Below are positions 9,388-18,343 of a stretch of DNA of 18,343 nt, in pieces (positions within the stretch are counted from its first letter, which is position 1; every line of letters begins with the position of its first letter). The notes below the pieces were generated by a model, which ran no database searches, was not told the origin of the DNA, and saw only the letters and a list, made by a program, of their open reading frames with translations. A program made the position numbers and the translations under genes. The stretch is taken from contig JAAAUF010000841.1 in NCBI GenBank assembly GCA_015499985.1, positions 1 to 18,343 of the forward strand. The letters are read 5' to 3'. This stretch comes from Haplosporangium gracile (Eukaryota > Mortierellomycota > Mortierellomycetes > Mortierellales > Mortierellaceae).

Positions 9388-10469
9388 AATGTCGTTGAAC
9401 GTATGGTCGTAGAGGATGAGAAGGCGCTAGTTTTTTTTTTGTCGGAACATTTTTTTTTTTTACAGCTAGTCTGCATAGGACATCGCGCCTGACAAAAGAC
9501 ATTCACCCTTCTTTGTTTTTTGACCCATCATTTATCACATAGCGATACTTTCATGTCAGTGTCCTTCTATTCAACCGTATCAGTTTCCGTACCCACCCAG
9601 CAAAACCATCTATACTCCGAAAATTTAGTATAAAAAAGTACTCTCTGAGTGCACCGAAACCTACATCCGTTTTCGTTTTCGTCTTCACACTTTTGCTACA
9701 CACACATGTATTTTTTTTTTTCCCTTGGCCTGTGCTTTTTTTCGATAAAAAAAAAAGTTGGAAATTGTTTTCTTGTTGACTAAAGGCAATTACCACACTA
9801 CAAATTGCAAACCATCATCTATACTCAGTTCCTCATTCATAATTACTTCCCTTTATTAAAATACATATTCTCTAGTATTCATTCCCTATGCCCTCGTTTG
9901 TACTCATTTATCCGTCTCTTTCTCCATCTCTTCTCTCTCTCGCTTGTTCTGAACTCGTTGGAGGTGACGGGGTGGGTTGACCTCCATAACGATTCGAACG
10001 TTGAATGCGTAGATGGGAACGTAGGATCCCAAGTCACACGAGGGTCGAAGCGCGAGAGGGTAGGGGAATATTGAGTATGAGTTTGGGTATGAGATACTCT
10101 TGTGGTTTTTTGTGCCCAATGCCATGTGGTTGTTCGTTGCACTCCTGCCGGCTAATATCTGTAAGACGACGTAAAGAAAATTTAAAAACAGTGAACAAAA
10201 CGCCTTCAAATAAAAAGATTTTTCTTTTCGGATAAATAATAGATGACTGGATGTGCATCACGTCTTCTTGCTTCTAAGACTGTATTACAATCCACTGACC
10301 TTTTCCACCCTCATGTTCCTTTATGTACTAGTCGTCTTTGATTTCTTTTTGTCAATTCCCCCCTTTTTTTTTCTTTTCAACATCGCATTAGTACCCAAGA
10401 GAAAAATCAATACCCTTCATACCATGAGGACGGTAATAAAGCAACAGTAATACTATACACAACGAAAAC
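9388..10469. other. Gene-free region, 3' flank of the F-box/LRR-type gene
   Basis: Bases 9430-9470 hold two long T-runs and 9711-9760 further T- and A-runs. The remainder is mixed AT-rich sequence with only short open frames lacking protein character. No AATAAA was seen near the upstream stop. An AATAAA occurs at 10435-10440 near the right end. Confidence 0.55.
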
Positions 10470-10487
10470 AAAAAAAAAAAAAAAAAA
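10470..10487 (+). repeat. 18-base A-run downstream of AATAAA
   Basis: Uninterrupted A18, starting 30 bases after an AATAAA at 10435-10440. The spacing is that of a polyadenylated transcript end, so a retroposed tail is possible. A simple homopolymer is the default reading. Confidence 0.8.
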
Positions 10488-11154
10488 CAAACTGTGTACT
10501 TTGTGGACACAAGAGTCCACTCTTTTCTTTTTCGTTCTTTTCTTTTATTTTTGCTGAAAGCATGGAGAGATGTTCGTATTTCTTTGACTTTTATTATATC
10601 AAAACACGAAAAGAAGGAACAGGGTTTGCCTGGAGAAGAAAGCAAAATTGAGAGAGGTGGTGTCCTGCGATGGGAATGGAGGTGTGAACGCCGACTGAGG
10701 GTGATGATAAGTAAGAGAGTGTGAGCGAGAGTGTGAGCGAGAGTGGTGACGGTGGAAGATGAGTAGTTGGCATGGGGAGGTGAGAGAGGCGAAAGTGTTC
10801 AATGAGAAAGTAGATGAACGAGTGAGACAGAGAGTGAGGGTAGGAGTGTTAGTGTTTGCATTCACAGGTTCGAAAGAGGAGAAAGACGTATGATGAGAGA
10901 ACGATGGAAAAGGTGTAGAAAAGAGAAGTGTGTTTGTGTGGGTGCAAAAAGGGAGAAAGAAGAGTGGATGGCGTAAACAGAGAGGCAGAGACTAAAATTG
11001 GGGAATGTGAACCATAGAGTTTGTGACCAAAGGCGTGGACCGATCCCACATCGACTGACATTCGCAGGTATATAGTCCTTAGTTATAGCTATCATTCTGA
11101 CGTCCCTGCTCCCCGCTGCTGACGATTGGTGTGTCGGATCGACTGTCATTTTGG
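10488..11154. other. Purine-rich gene-free region
   Basis: Mostly G/A on the plus strand from 10600 to 11000. It includes a 12-base tandem repeat GAGAGTGTGAGC (about two and a half copies, 10714-10745). A 6-bp perfect stem GTGGAC/GTCCAC sits at 10503-10520. Minus-strand open frames are low-complexity Ser/Leu/Pro shadows of this bias. Confidence 0.55.
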
Positions 11155-11770
11155 TCATTCCTGCCTCTGCTTCTGTAACTCGAGCCAGCAGGATGACATG
11201 AGGAATCTAACGATCATAGTAGATACATGAACGACCTCGACAAAGGTGTAATCTTTGATGACCCAAACAGGCAGGCCAATCCTTGTGGTGATATTCGATT
11301 TCAAACTAAACTCCATGCTATCGCTTGCCAAACAAGTGACATATCTCTCGTTCTTTGTTTGCTCTGAACACGCCTTTGCTAGTTTTGTTTGTCGTACACG
11401 AAGCACACCTCCATTCTTAACATAGGAAAAGAAAACATGGACAACAAACAAATAGGCAGCAGTCGTTCGTCCACACTTCTCCACAGTCGACGTATAATTG
11501 CACCAATCAAGGAGGTTCGTTGTTGTGTCCACCTCTCTTCTTCTTCGCTCATTCCTGTGAATCAGGCCCCAGTTCCTAAACGAACTTCTTGCGAGGTCAT
11601 CTGGACATCTTTATGAAGAAAAGGATCTGAGGTCGCTTCTTTTTTTGTCAAAAAAATATACGCTTCTTATTGGTTACTGTGTTCACATGACCATTTTTGT
11701 CCAAACAGCCAAAAAGGGTCCAGCTCCCACTGGACGAAAAAGTAAAACCTGACTTCTTGCTCGACTGGAC
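11155..11770. other. Gene-free region with an unassigned minus-strand open frame
   Basis: A 125-codon ATG frame runs 11532 to 11155 on the minus strand. Its residue mix is more balanced than in the flanks, but it has no signal peptide, domain or clear codon bias. I do not call it a gene. A perfect 6-bp stem GTCCAG/CTGGAC lies at 11718-11735. Confidence 0.35.
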
Positions 11771-12409
11771 TTGACTGCGGGAGAGGAGGGAGAGGACAGA
11801 GAGGAAGGTGCACCAGTCGATGATGCCAGAGTACGAACTGAGAGAGGTGATCGGGCAAGGAAAAAAATGAGCATGAGCTTTTTCGCTTTTTCTTGCGTGA
11901 GAGATTCAACATTACAATTTACACAAAGAAATACCACACGGACTCCCAGTTCGGACTCTGGGCCCTATCTAAATGCTACAAAGGGGAGTGTATGTACGAG
12001 GCGAGAAACAACGAGAGAAAGAAAAGATGAGATAAGGGCGGAGTCCATCACTTACCAGACAAAGACACCCTTTTCACCCTTCTCACCCTTTTGGATCGTT
12101 CATCATTACCGCTCTCCATATACAGGAATAAGCAGCCTTGTGGACGGAAGAACGTCAAGACAAAAAAACAACCTGGAGAGGTTTATCCAGCTGGTAAGCC
12201 TAGGCCCCTCAAATCCATTCCCACCATCCATTGACTCGATCAGTTTTTCTATGAGACTACCTACGAGCAACTATATTCTAGATCTCTCCTATTGTCTTTC
12301 TCCGGACGACACAATATGGGTTCGCGTACGCTTGAAACCAACAAAGGTGGAACCAGTACCACTTAACTCCCTCAGATTTTTTCCAGGATCCACTTTGTCT
12401 TTACACTAG
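11771..12409 (+). other. Unassigned 212-codon open frame
   Basis: ATG-initiated frame of 212 codons. The N-terminal third is Arg/Glu/Thr-rich, and the C-terminal part (from about residue 150) looks more protein-like. No domain is recognised, codon use lacks the C-ending preference of the intact genes, and no TATA box or splice partner is evident. A strong GTAAGC donor-like site occurs at 12193 inside it. It could be an orphan gene, a relic exon or chance; I consider a functional gene unlikely. Confidence 0.2.
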
Positions 12410-12411
12410 GT

Positions 12412-12459
12412 AGGTCCCATTCGATCACACTTGGAAGGTCCCATTCGATCACACTCGGA
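12412..12459 (+). repeat. 24-bp perfect-period tandem duplication
   Basis: Two adjacent 24-base units beginning AGGTCCCATTCGATCACACT, differing by one base (TTGGA versus TCGGA). The pair starts three bases after the stop codon of the unassigned 212-codon frame. Confidence 0.9.
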
Positions 12460-13967
12460 AAAAAAAAGGGCGCACTTTTGCTCAACTTAACCCTATGTCA
12501 AACTTCATATCCTTCCAAGCTCCCAGCTCACTCATTCCTTTCATTCATACTTTTTTCTTTCACACAAGCAGATGTTTTGACGTTCTACTTTCTACAATAG
12601 AACGATCACAGACACCATGTGCGGCGTAACCCAGCGCAGAGCCAAGAAAAGAAAAAAAGTAGAGACCCTCTTTATTTTTGCCGAGAGAGCAATAGAACGA
12701 AAAATGCGACTAGTCTCTATCTCTTTGACTTTTCTCATATGCTTTTTTTTTTTGGCCGTTCAGCCATATGCAAACCTGCACCTACCAAGTTCAAGTCCAT
12801 AGAAGAAAGGGACAAGTGGAAAGTGGCTTTAGGCTGCGGACGTGCAGTAGTAAGAGCATGGAAAGAGGGGAAGAGGGAGTGGCTATTGGCTGGATGCATT
12901 CCATTTCTCGGATTAGGTGTCGGTTTAGCGAGGAGGGTGTAAGGGGAAGCTAAGACACTTTCACATATATCATACATAGGTCTTGCATTTGTGAGGGGAG
13001 GGCGCCGTGCAATTGCTACAGATGACAGGCGGCCATAAGGCAATCGATGGTAAAAAAGGCTAGTTAGATGGAGAGAGAGAGAAGGCCGAAAAAAATAATT
13101 CGGAGAGGGAGAGGACAATTCAGACAAGTAGGATATGAGAGCGTATGATACATTATGCTGCTGCAGCGCGGAAATAAAACAAACAAACAAACAAGCAAAC
13201 AATAATGTAGACAAACGGGGAGCGGCAGAAGGGTTGTTTTGGCCCGAAGAGGCGAAGGAGGAAGAAAAAAAAGACGAAAGGGCTAATATGTCAACCACAT
13301 ATGCGCATCCATCCACGGTATAGTCCTTTCTTGAAAAAGGGAAGGATGATGTACTCAGTGGTAAATGGAAAGAAAAGATGGGCGACACAGGAATGGAAAG
13401 AGATACCTTCTACGTATCATATCTGATTTGTCAATTTGCCTCTGTACATGTAAGATATTACGCCGTCTCCTTCTGTGTCCGTGTGCCTGACTTAGTGGTT
13501 GTTTTCTATGGGGATGTCCGTGAGAGAGTGACGAAAAAAAGCGTGAGAGAGTAGCAAGAATCGAATCTACACACACATCAAAACAAAACAAACAAATGGC
13601 CGAATTGTCCTTTTGGCCCTTTCGGCGATTTGTTTCCTTCTTGTTCTCATCGGCCAAAAGAGAGGCCAAGACAGACCAGTTGCAGTAGGCACATGTGCAC
13701 TTATGAAAGGAGTGGTCATGGGCCCATATGCAGCTATAGATTGTGTCTTTCTTGTTGGTTGATCGTCTTTATTTGACCCTTTCTAGCATGCATTCGACAC
13801 CCATTGAAGTTCATTACACATCCTTGCTCCCTTGCACTCACAACATATAAGTATAGCAGAGAGCAGATAACACAAACAAATTGAGGTGTGCGTAAACACG
13901 AGTATAGGACATGATTGTTTTGGCGATCTCGACTCCTCTTGTACCAGTCGGCCGTTTTTCTTCATCG
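12460..13967. other. Gene-free region
   Basis: No gene recognised. It holds a short AAAC microsatellite at 13178-13203, GA-rich stretches near 13060-13110 and 13250-13285, and a 10-bp palindrome GCACATGTGC at 13689-13698. The 217-codon minus frame at 13388 to 12735 is Ser/Leu/Pro low complexity opposite purine-rich DNA and is not called. Confidence 0.5.
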
Positions 13968-14039
13968 TTTTTGTTTGTTTGTTTGATTGTTTGTTTGTTT
14001 GATTGTTTGTTTGTTTGATTGTTTGTTTGTTTTGTTTGT
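13968..14039 (+). repeat. GTTT satellite with 16-bp higher-order unit
   Basis: GTTT tetranucleotide array in which every fourth unit is changed to GATT, giving a 16-base unit (GTTTGTTTGTTTGATT) repeated three times, flanked by plain GTTT. The higher-order period implies that the variant unit arose first and the array then expanded in 16-base steps. Confidence 0.88.
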
Positions 14040-15970
14040 GTCTAAAAATTGATTTCTGAAATGAAATCCATACACTCGCAACGCAAAGTGTGTGTGTGAG
14101 CAAAACCATCAAAGACACAAAACAAATCGAGCTGTAAGCGGAGGAGAGAGGGGTAAGAGGATAAGAAAGATAGGGGCAAAAAGGAAAATGAAAACAGTGT
14201 GGGAGAGTTGCAAAAAGTACCCCTGAATCCAGCAACGGCATATACAAAAGCGACAAAAAGAGAGAGGCACGAGAAGGAGTGCCCTGAATATCGTGTAGCG
14301 TGATATAGGGGAGAGCGGCGGTGAGGGAGGGCGATGTTTACAAGCGTAGAGAGACAGCGACAGTCAGTACTCCACTCCTCTTACGAACGCCAATCTCGAC
14401 CAATTCCCTCTTCTCGCCCATGTATTTTCTATCGAGACGTTCACTGCTTTGTCTCCTTTCCTTCCGTTGTGGCTACTTCGCTTTTGCCCCTTGGAGTTCA
14501 CTCCGACGTGGCGCTTTACTTCTCTTACTTTCTTCCCACTTTGTCCTTGTTTCTTTTTTTACGTCGGCCTGCATGTATACGTACACCACCAGCCTAAAAC
14601 AAGAGGGTAATAAAGTAGTGCATTTCGATCTAGCCGATTGAAGTCTCTTGCAAGAAGCGCTTTTCTTCCTTATCTTTTCCAGAAAGTGCCAAAGCGGCCA
14701 TTTTCTTCTCCAAGGTCATGTGAAGCCTTGTCCCTTCTCTTCCTTGTATTTTGATTCGTCAAATGCACCTAAAGTTTAGTTTCAGTTTTTTTTGCTTTTT
14801 CGGACAGACGGAGTGCTCACAGAGGTACACATAAATCCGTTTTGGGTCGACACTCGAACAGCAAAGGTGTCCAACCGTCCCCTCAAGGCCCATTCTGGGG
14901 ATTGTTTGTTGTTGTTTTTTTTTTTTTTGCTATTATCCATGTTTGTCGTACTGTGCGAATATTACTCTTCTTGGGAGGGGAAGGGAGGATCTTTCTGTGT
15001 TCACGAACACTCAAACGGAGGACAAAGACATCCTAAATTACAACGAAATGCGGGCACAACAGACGCCCAAGACGAGGGGGTGGAAAGAAAAGAGGGAGGA
15101 GGAGATTCCAAGGAGATCAAGGCCTTGACTTGATTGGCAGGATGAGAGTGGGTCGGTTCTATGATGGTATCGTAGACAGATCGATCAAATGAAAGAACCG
15201 CAGGTTGAGCCGGCTGCAATGATAGAAGGCATTCTTGTTTCGCTCTCTCTCGCTCAACAGGGTCTCCTCCACCCACCTCCCTGAATCCTGACCAGCCTTT
15301 TGCGAGGGAGCAGGAGCACGCGACGAGGCATCCAGGTGCGTCATGGTACAGGATTGGCTAGAACTTTTTTTTTCTCTCTTCTTGAATCTCTGGTCATGAT
15401 AGATCAAGCCGGAAAGGAATGGAGAGGGAGAGACTTAAGACAAGTTCTGGACCTGTTTGTTAAGTATTGAAAGAAAGAGTACAAAAAGACAAACGGCCTT
15501 TTTTTCCTCTGCCAAGGTAGCAAGAGGTAAAGATTAGCACATTAATGATTTTTTGGGCAAGGCAAAAGGCCAAGGGGCGAAAGTATAATAGGCTCTGTTG
15601 GACTCTCCCTCCTTTTTTTTCTCTCTCTCTCTCTCTTGGTTTGCTCTTTTCATATCATAATCGGTTTATTTTAGGCCAAGACGAGTCAAAAGAAGGACAG
15701 ACAAATCGACGACAAGAACAAGAAGGTCCAAAAAGGAAGAAGAAAGGAGGGGCCAATCGTCGGTGGCTGTCCACTCGATCCAGCAAGAAATCACGCTCTA
15801 GGGTGCCTGCTCGCCAGCCAATTAGATTCGAGTGTGATTGAATTACTTATACTTCATTTTAATCACTAACGAAGAATGCGCTTTGATAGAGACTGATCCC
15901 CTCCCGTCCTTCTCTGTTGATGAGCGTCCATTCCTGTTGAACGTCTCTCCTCTTTACGCTTTTGTCCTTC
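14040..15970. other. Gene-free region upstream of the permease
   Basis: No gene recognised. It has T-runs (14913-14928), a CT microsatellite at 15621-15637, and two CCAAT-type boxes, GGCCAATCG near 15751 and GCCAATTAG near 15817, within 430 bases of the permease ATG. These could bind the CCAAT (HAP) complex, but that is only a motif match. Short open frames at 14321-14641 and 15545-15841 have no recognisable features. Confidence 0.5.
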
Positions 15971-15971
15971 A

Positions 15972-16178
15972 TATAAAGCAAGGCACCCCTGCCCTACTTT
16001 CCCTGCTTTTTCTCTCGACTCTGTCCTGACCACCACTCCCTCCCCTACCTTCTCTTCACTTCTCTTTCTCTCTCTTTATCTATTACTCTCCCTTACGACT
16101 TTATCTTTTTTAACTCTTCAATTCTTCAACTCTTCAACACTCTCTCCCTCTCTTCCAACCTTTACAACTAACACAAAA
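15972..16178 (+). promoter_or_regulatory. Permease core promoter and pyrimidine-rich leader
   Basis: TATAAA at 15972-15977 is followed by about 200 bases dominated by C and T with no ATG before the chosen start. A short imperfect repeat of AACTCTTC/AATTCTTC occurs at 16111-16139. The layout is typical of a strongly expressed fungal gene, with transcription likely starting in the pyrimidine tract. The start codon sits in ACACAAAAATGTC. Confidence 0.7.
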
Positions 16179-17983
16179 ATGTCCAAGTTCGAAGACGGAA
16201 ACGACATGTCTGAAAAGTACGAGATCGACCAGATGCAGGATGTCGATCACAACGAGCACCATATCGATGCCGCGCAAGAGGGTCTCAAGCGTGACCTCCG
16301 TCTGCGCCACATGGTCATGATCGCTATCTCTGGTACCATCGGTACGGGTCTCTTCTTGACCTCCGGTTCGACCATCGCCACTGCCGGACCCGGTGGTGCC
16401 CTTCTCGCCTACGCCCTCATCGGTCTCTGGCTCGTCTTTGTCTGCCAGGCCATCGGTGAAATCGCTACCCTCTTGCCTTTGCCTGGTGCCTTCAACGCCT
16501 GGGGTGGCCGTGTCTTTGACGAGGCCTTCTCCTTCCAAATGACGTAAGTCACGTGACTATGTTCCCTGCTTTATGTGTACTGAACAACCATGCGAATCAT
16601 GTCTCAAAACACTAACAACGCATCCCTTGCCCGTTTTCTCTTCCTTTTTTGCTTTTAAAAAATGCGTTAAAAAGTTGGATGTACTTTATCAACTGGGCAT
16701 TGACCATTCCAGCAGAGCTGTCAGCTTCTGCTGTTATTGTCGAGTTCTGGATTGGCAAGGATTCTTCGTTCCCCTCCTGGGTTGTTCCCGTTATCATTAT
16801 CGTTTTGATGGTCTTCATTAACATGGCCGGTGTCCAGGCCTACGGAGAGCTCGAGTACTGGTTCTCTATTCTTAAGGTCGTTACCATCATCATCTTCATT
16901 ATCTGTGGTATCCTTGTTGATGCTGGCGCCATTGGCGGTATCACCTACGGTGTCTCCAACTGGCACATCGACGGTGCTCCCTTCAAGGGCGGTTTTCTGG
17001 GCTTCATTAAAACCTTGGTCTCTGTCGGATATGCCTATGGTGGATCCGAGATGACTGGTGTTACTGCTGCCGAGTCCCGCAACCCCCACAAGCACGTTCC
17101 CCGCGCCGTCAACACCGTCTTGATCCGCATTGCCTTCTTCTACCTCTCCTCAATCTTCCTGCTCGGCTCGATCGTCGCCAACAATGACCCCTTGTTGCTC
17201 AACTCTGCCGGATCTGCTGCCCAGGCTCCTTTCACCATTGTCTTCGTCAAGGCCGGTTTGAAGGGTGCTGCTAACTACATGAACGCCGTCGTCTTCACCT
17301 CTGTCTTCTCCGCCATCAACTCTGACTTCTACGTCGCCACCCGCATGTTGTTGTCTCTCGCCCGTAACGGCTGGGCCCACAAGAAGATCGGTTACACCAA
17401 CTCGCGTGGTGTCCCAGTCGTCGCTGTCGCTATTGTCACTGCCTGCTCGTGCTTGTCGTTGATCACCATCTTTGTCGGCTCCGGTATTGTCTTCAAGTGG
17501 TTCGTCTCCATCATTGGTTCGATCATCTTCCAGTCCTGGATCTTGATCTTGTTCCTCCATTTCCGTTTCCGCTACTGCTGGAAAGCCCAGGGCCGTGCCG
17601 TCAACGAGCTCCCCTACGTCTCCTGGGGCTACCCTTTCGGCAACATCTTGGGCACCGCTGTCGGCTGCTGCTGCATTATTGCCACTTGTTACTTGTCGGT
17701 CATCAACCCCCCTCACCACCCTGGTGCTGATGCCTCCGAGGACTTGTTGGCCGCTTACCGCCAGGATCGTGATTCGTATGCTCAGAATCTTTTGGGCGCC
17801 TGGTTCCCCTGGGTCATGTCCGCGATCCTTTTCTTCTCGTACAAGTTCATCCGCGGAACCAAGATGGTCAAGGCTGTGGACGCCGATCTTGATACTGGTC
17901 GATTTGTCCCCTCCGAGTCTGATAAGGAGGACTTGAAGCCCCATGGCCCTGCCTGGAAGCGTGCCCTCAAGGCGTTCGTTTAA
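16179..17983 (+). CDS. Amino-acid permease, YAT/APC superfamily (557 aa, two exons)
   Basis: Plasma-membrane amino acid/proton symporter of the fungal AAP (YAT) family. Exon 1 is 16179-16543 and exon 2 16675-17983; the 131-nt intron has donor GTAAGT, branch CACTAAC and acceptor AAAAG, and splicing joins MT/WMYFINWALTIPAEL. The N-terminal tail (1-44) is hydrophilic with Lys3, Lys13 and Lys37 as possible ubiquitin sites. TM1 carries the unwound substrate-binding motif SGTIGTGLF (51-59). The family signature AGPGG...IGEIATLLPLPGAF follows, then EYWFSILKVVTIIIF, VGYAYGGSEMTGVTAAESRNP, and SAINSDFYVATRMLLSLARNG. About twelve membrane segments fit, and the length is normal for the family. The hydrophilic C-terminus ends at residue 557. 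Substrate cannot be fixed from sequence: TM3 reads TIPAEL rather than the ALEL seen in basic amino-acid permeases. Codons prefer C in third position, consistent with high expression. Confidence 0.96.
16547..16558. promoter_or_regulatory. E-box palindrome at the permease 5' splice site
   Basis: AGTCACGTGACT is a perfect 12-bp palindrome whose first three bases are the end of the GTAAGT donor. Its core, GTCACGTGAC, is the classic bHLH-zipper site (Cbf1/TFE type). A second CACGTGAT lies at 18297-18304, downstream of the gene. Binding is inferred from the motif only. Confidence 0.5.
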
Positions 17984-18343
17984 AAAAAATGTTTGAGGAA
18001 GCGAGCCTATAGCAACCATCCCATAATCATACCATTTACACTTGCATGTATGTACCATAGAATAAAAAAAAGTCCCTTTCTCGTTTCTTTTTTTCAAAAT
18101 ATCCCTGTCTCCCATGGCAATTGCTTTTTGAATGTTTTTTGTTTGTTTGTTTATAAGTAAACAAGGTAAAAGGAAGAATGAAAGTGTCCATTCTCGGCCT
18201 CTCTCTATCCGTATCTTCTGGTCGTGTGCCTCGTTTACGGTAGTTGGTACACTTAAAATCTCCCAGATGCGGCTTAGACAAAATGTAAATAAATGGCACG
18301 TGATTATGGTCTGTGGATGACTATGTTGTGCTGGAAGAGATGG
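17984..18343. other. Permease 3' flank
   Basis: 3' UTR and downstream DNA with T-runs, a short GTTT array at 18139-18152, AATAAA words and a CACGTGAT site at 18297-18304. No second gene begins within the window. Confidence 0.55.
18061..18066 (+). terminator. Polyadenylation signal of the permease
   Basis: AATAAA, 78 bases after the stop codon, followed by an A-run and then T-rich sequence. This is the best candidate 3' processing signal. Confidence 0.5.

Noticed and set aside
9985..10010. tRNA-like T-arm on the minus strand (AACGTTCGAATCGTT)
   Set aside because: No acceptor-stem partner and no anticodon or D-arm at the required distance; a chance match to the box B core.
12735..13388. 217-codon minus-strand open frame
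   Set aside because: Low-complexity Ser/Leu/Pro protein opposite purine-rich DNA, no start context, domain or codon bias.
13610..13660. 9-bp inverted repeat CTTTTGGCC/GGCCAAAAG with 33-base spacer
   Set aside because: Several inverted repeats of this length and spacing are expected by chance in 18 kb.
13968..14039. CRISPR-like regular repeat
   Set aside because: It is a GTTT microsatellite without unique spacers, in a eukaryotic genome.
15545..15841. 98-codon frame ahead of the permease with a basic Lys/Arg-rich part
   Set aside because: Contains the CT microsatellite, no domain, and lies in the promoter region of the permease; most likely non-coding.
17150..18115. 321-codon frame antisense to the permease
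   Set aside because: Created by the C-ending codon preference of the permease; its Asp/Gly/Val-rich sequence mirrors the sense codons and has no domain.

Overview
This window looks like chromosomal DNA from a filamentous fungus. Introns carry GTAAGT/GTAAG/GTATGT donors and CTAAC-like branch sites, genes have TATA boxes and pyrimidine-rich leaders, and there are no bacterial-style operons. Protein style (secreted Cys-rich surface proteins, F-box/LRR-type family members, a YAT-type amino-acid permease) suggests an early-diverging fungus such as Mortierellomycotina. That placement is inference and was not tested by a search. Only five protein genes can be supported, and one of them is dead.

Layout. 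(1) 1-1139, minus: 5' part of a secreted protein with a signal peptide, a six-cysteine module of mirror-symmetric spacing and an acidic repeat tail that runs off the window edge. (2) 1854-2821, minus: complete two-exon, 294-residue secreted protein with ten cysteines and a GPI-anchor signal. These two form a same-strand pair of cell-surface genes. (3) 3898-5725, plus: decayed F-box/LRR-type pseudogene with five in-frame stops and about three frameshifts. (4) 7459-9387, plus: intact single-exon 642-residue F-box/LRR-type protein, colinear with the pseudogene. (5) 16179-17983, plus: two-exon, 557-residue amino-acid permease with TATA box, AUG-free pyrimidine leader and a downstream AATAAA.

About 6.8 kb between genes 4 and 5 (9388-16178) has no recognisable gene. 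It holds microsatellites, homopurine/homopyrimidine stretches, a 24-bp tandem duplication, an 18-A run downstream of an AATAAA, and two unassigned open frames. The 1.7 kb ahead of gene 4 carries a pair of 91-bp-spaced, hairpin-forming direct repeats.

Functionally the window is a mosaic: two extracellular/wall proteins, one probable SCF-type substrate adaptor family, and one plasma-membrane transporter. Nothing links them into a pathway. I found no convincing novel multi-gene system. The items most worth checking are the palindromic cysteine scaffold of gene 1, the hairpin repeats with compensating arm changes at 6881-7020, and a perfect 12-bp E-box palindrome fused to the permease 5' splice site.
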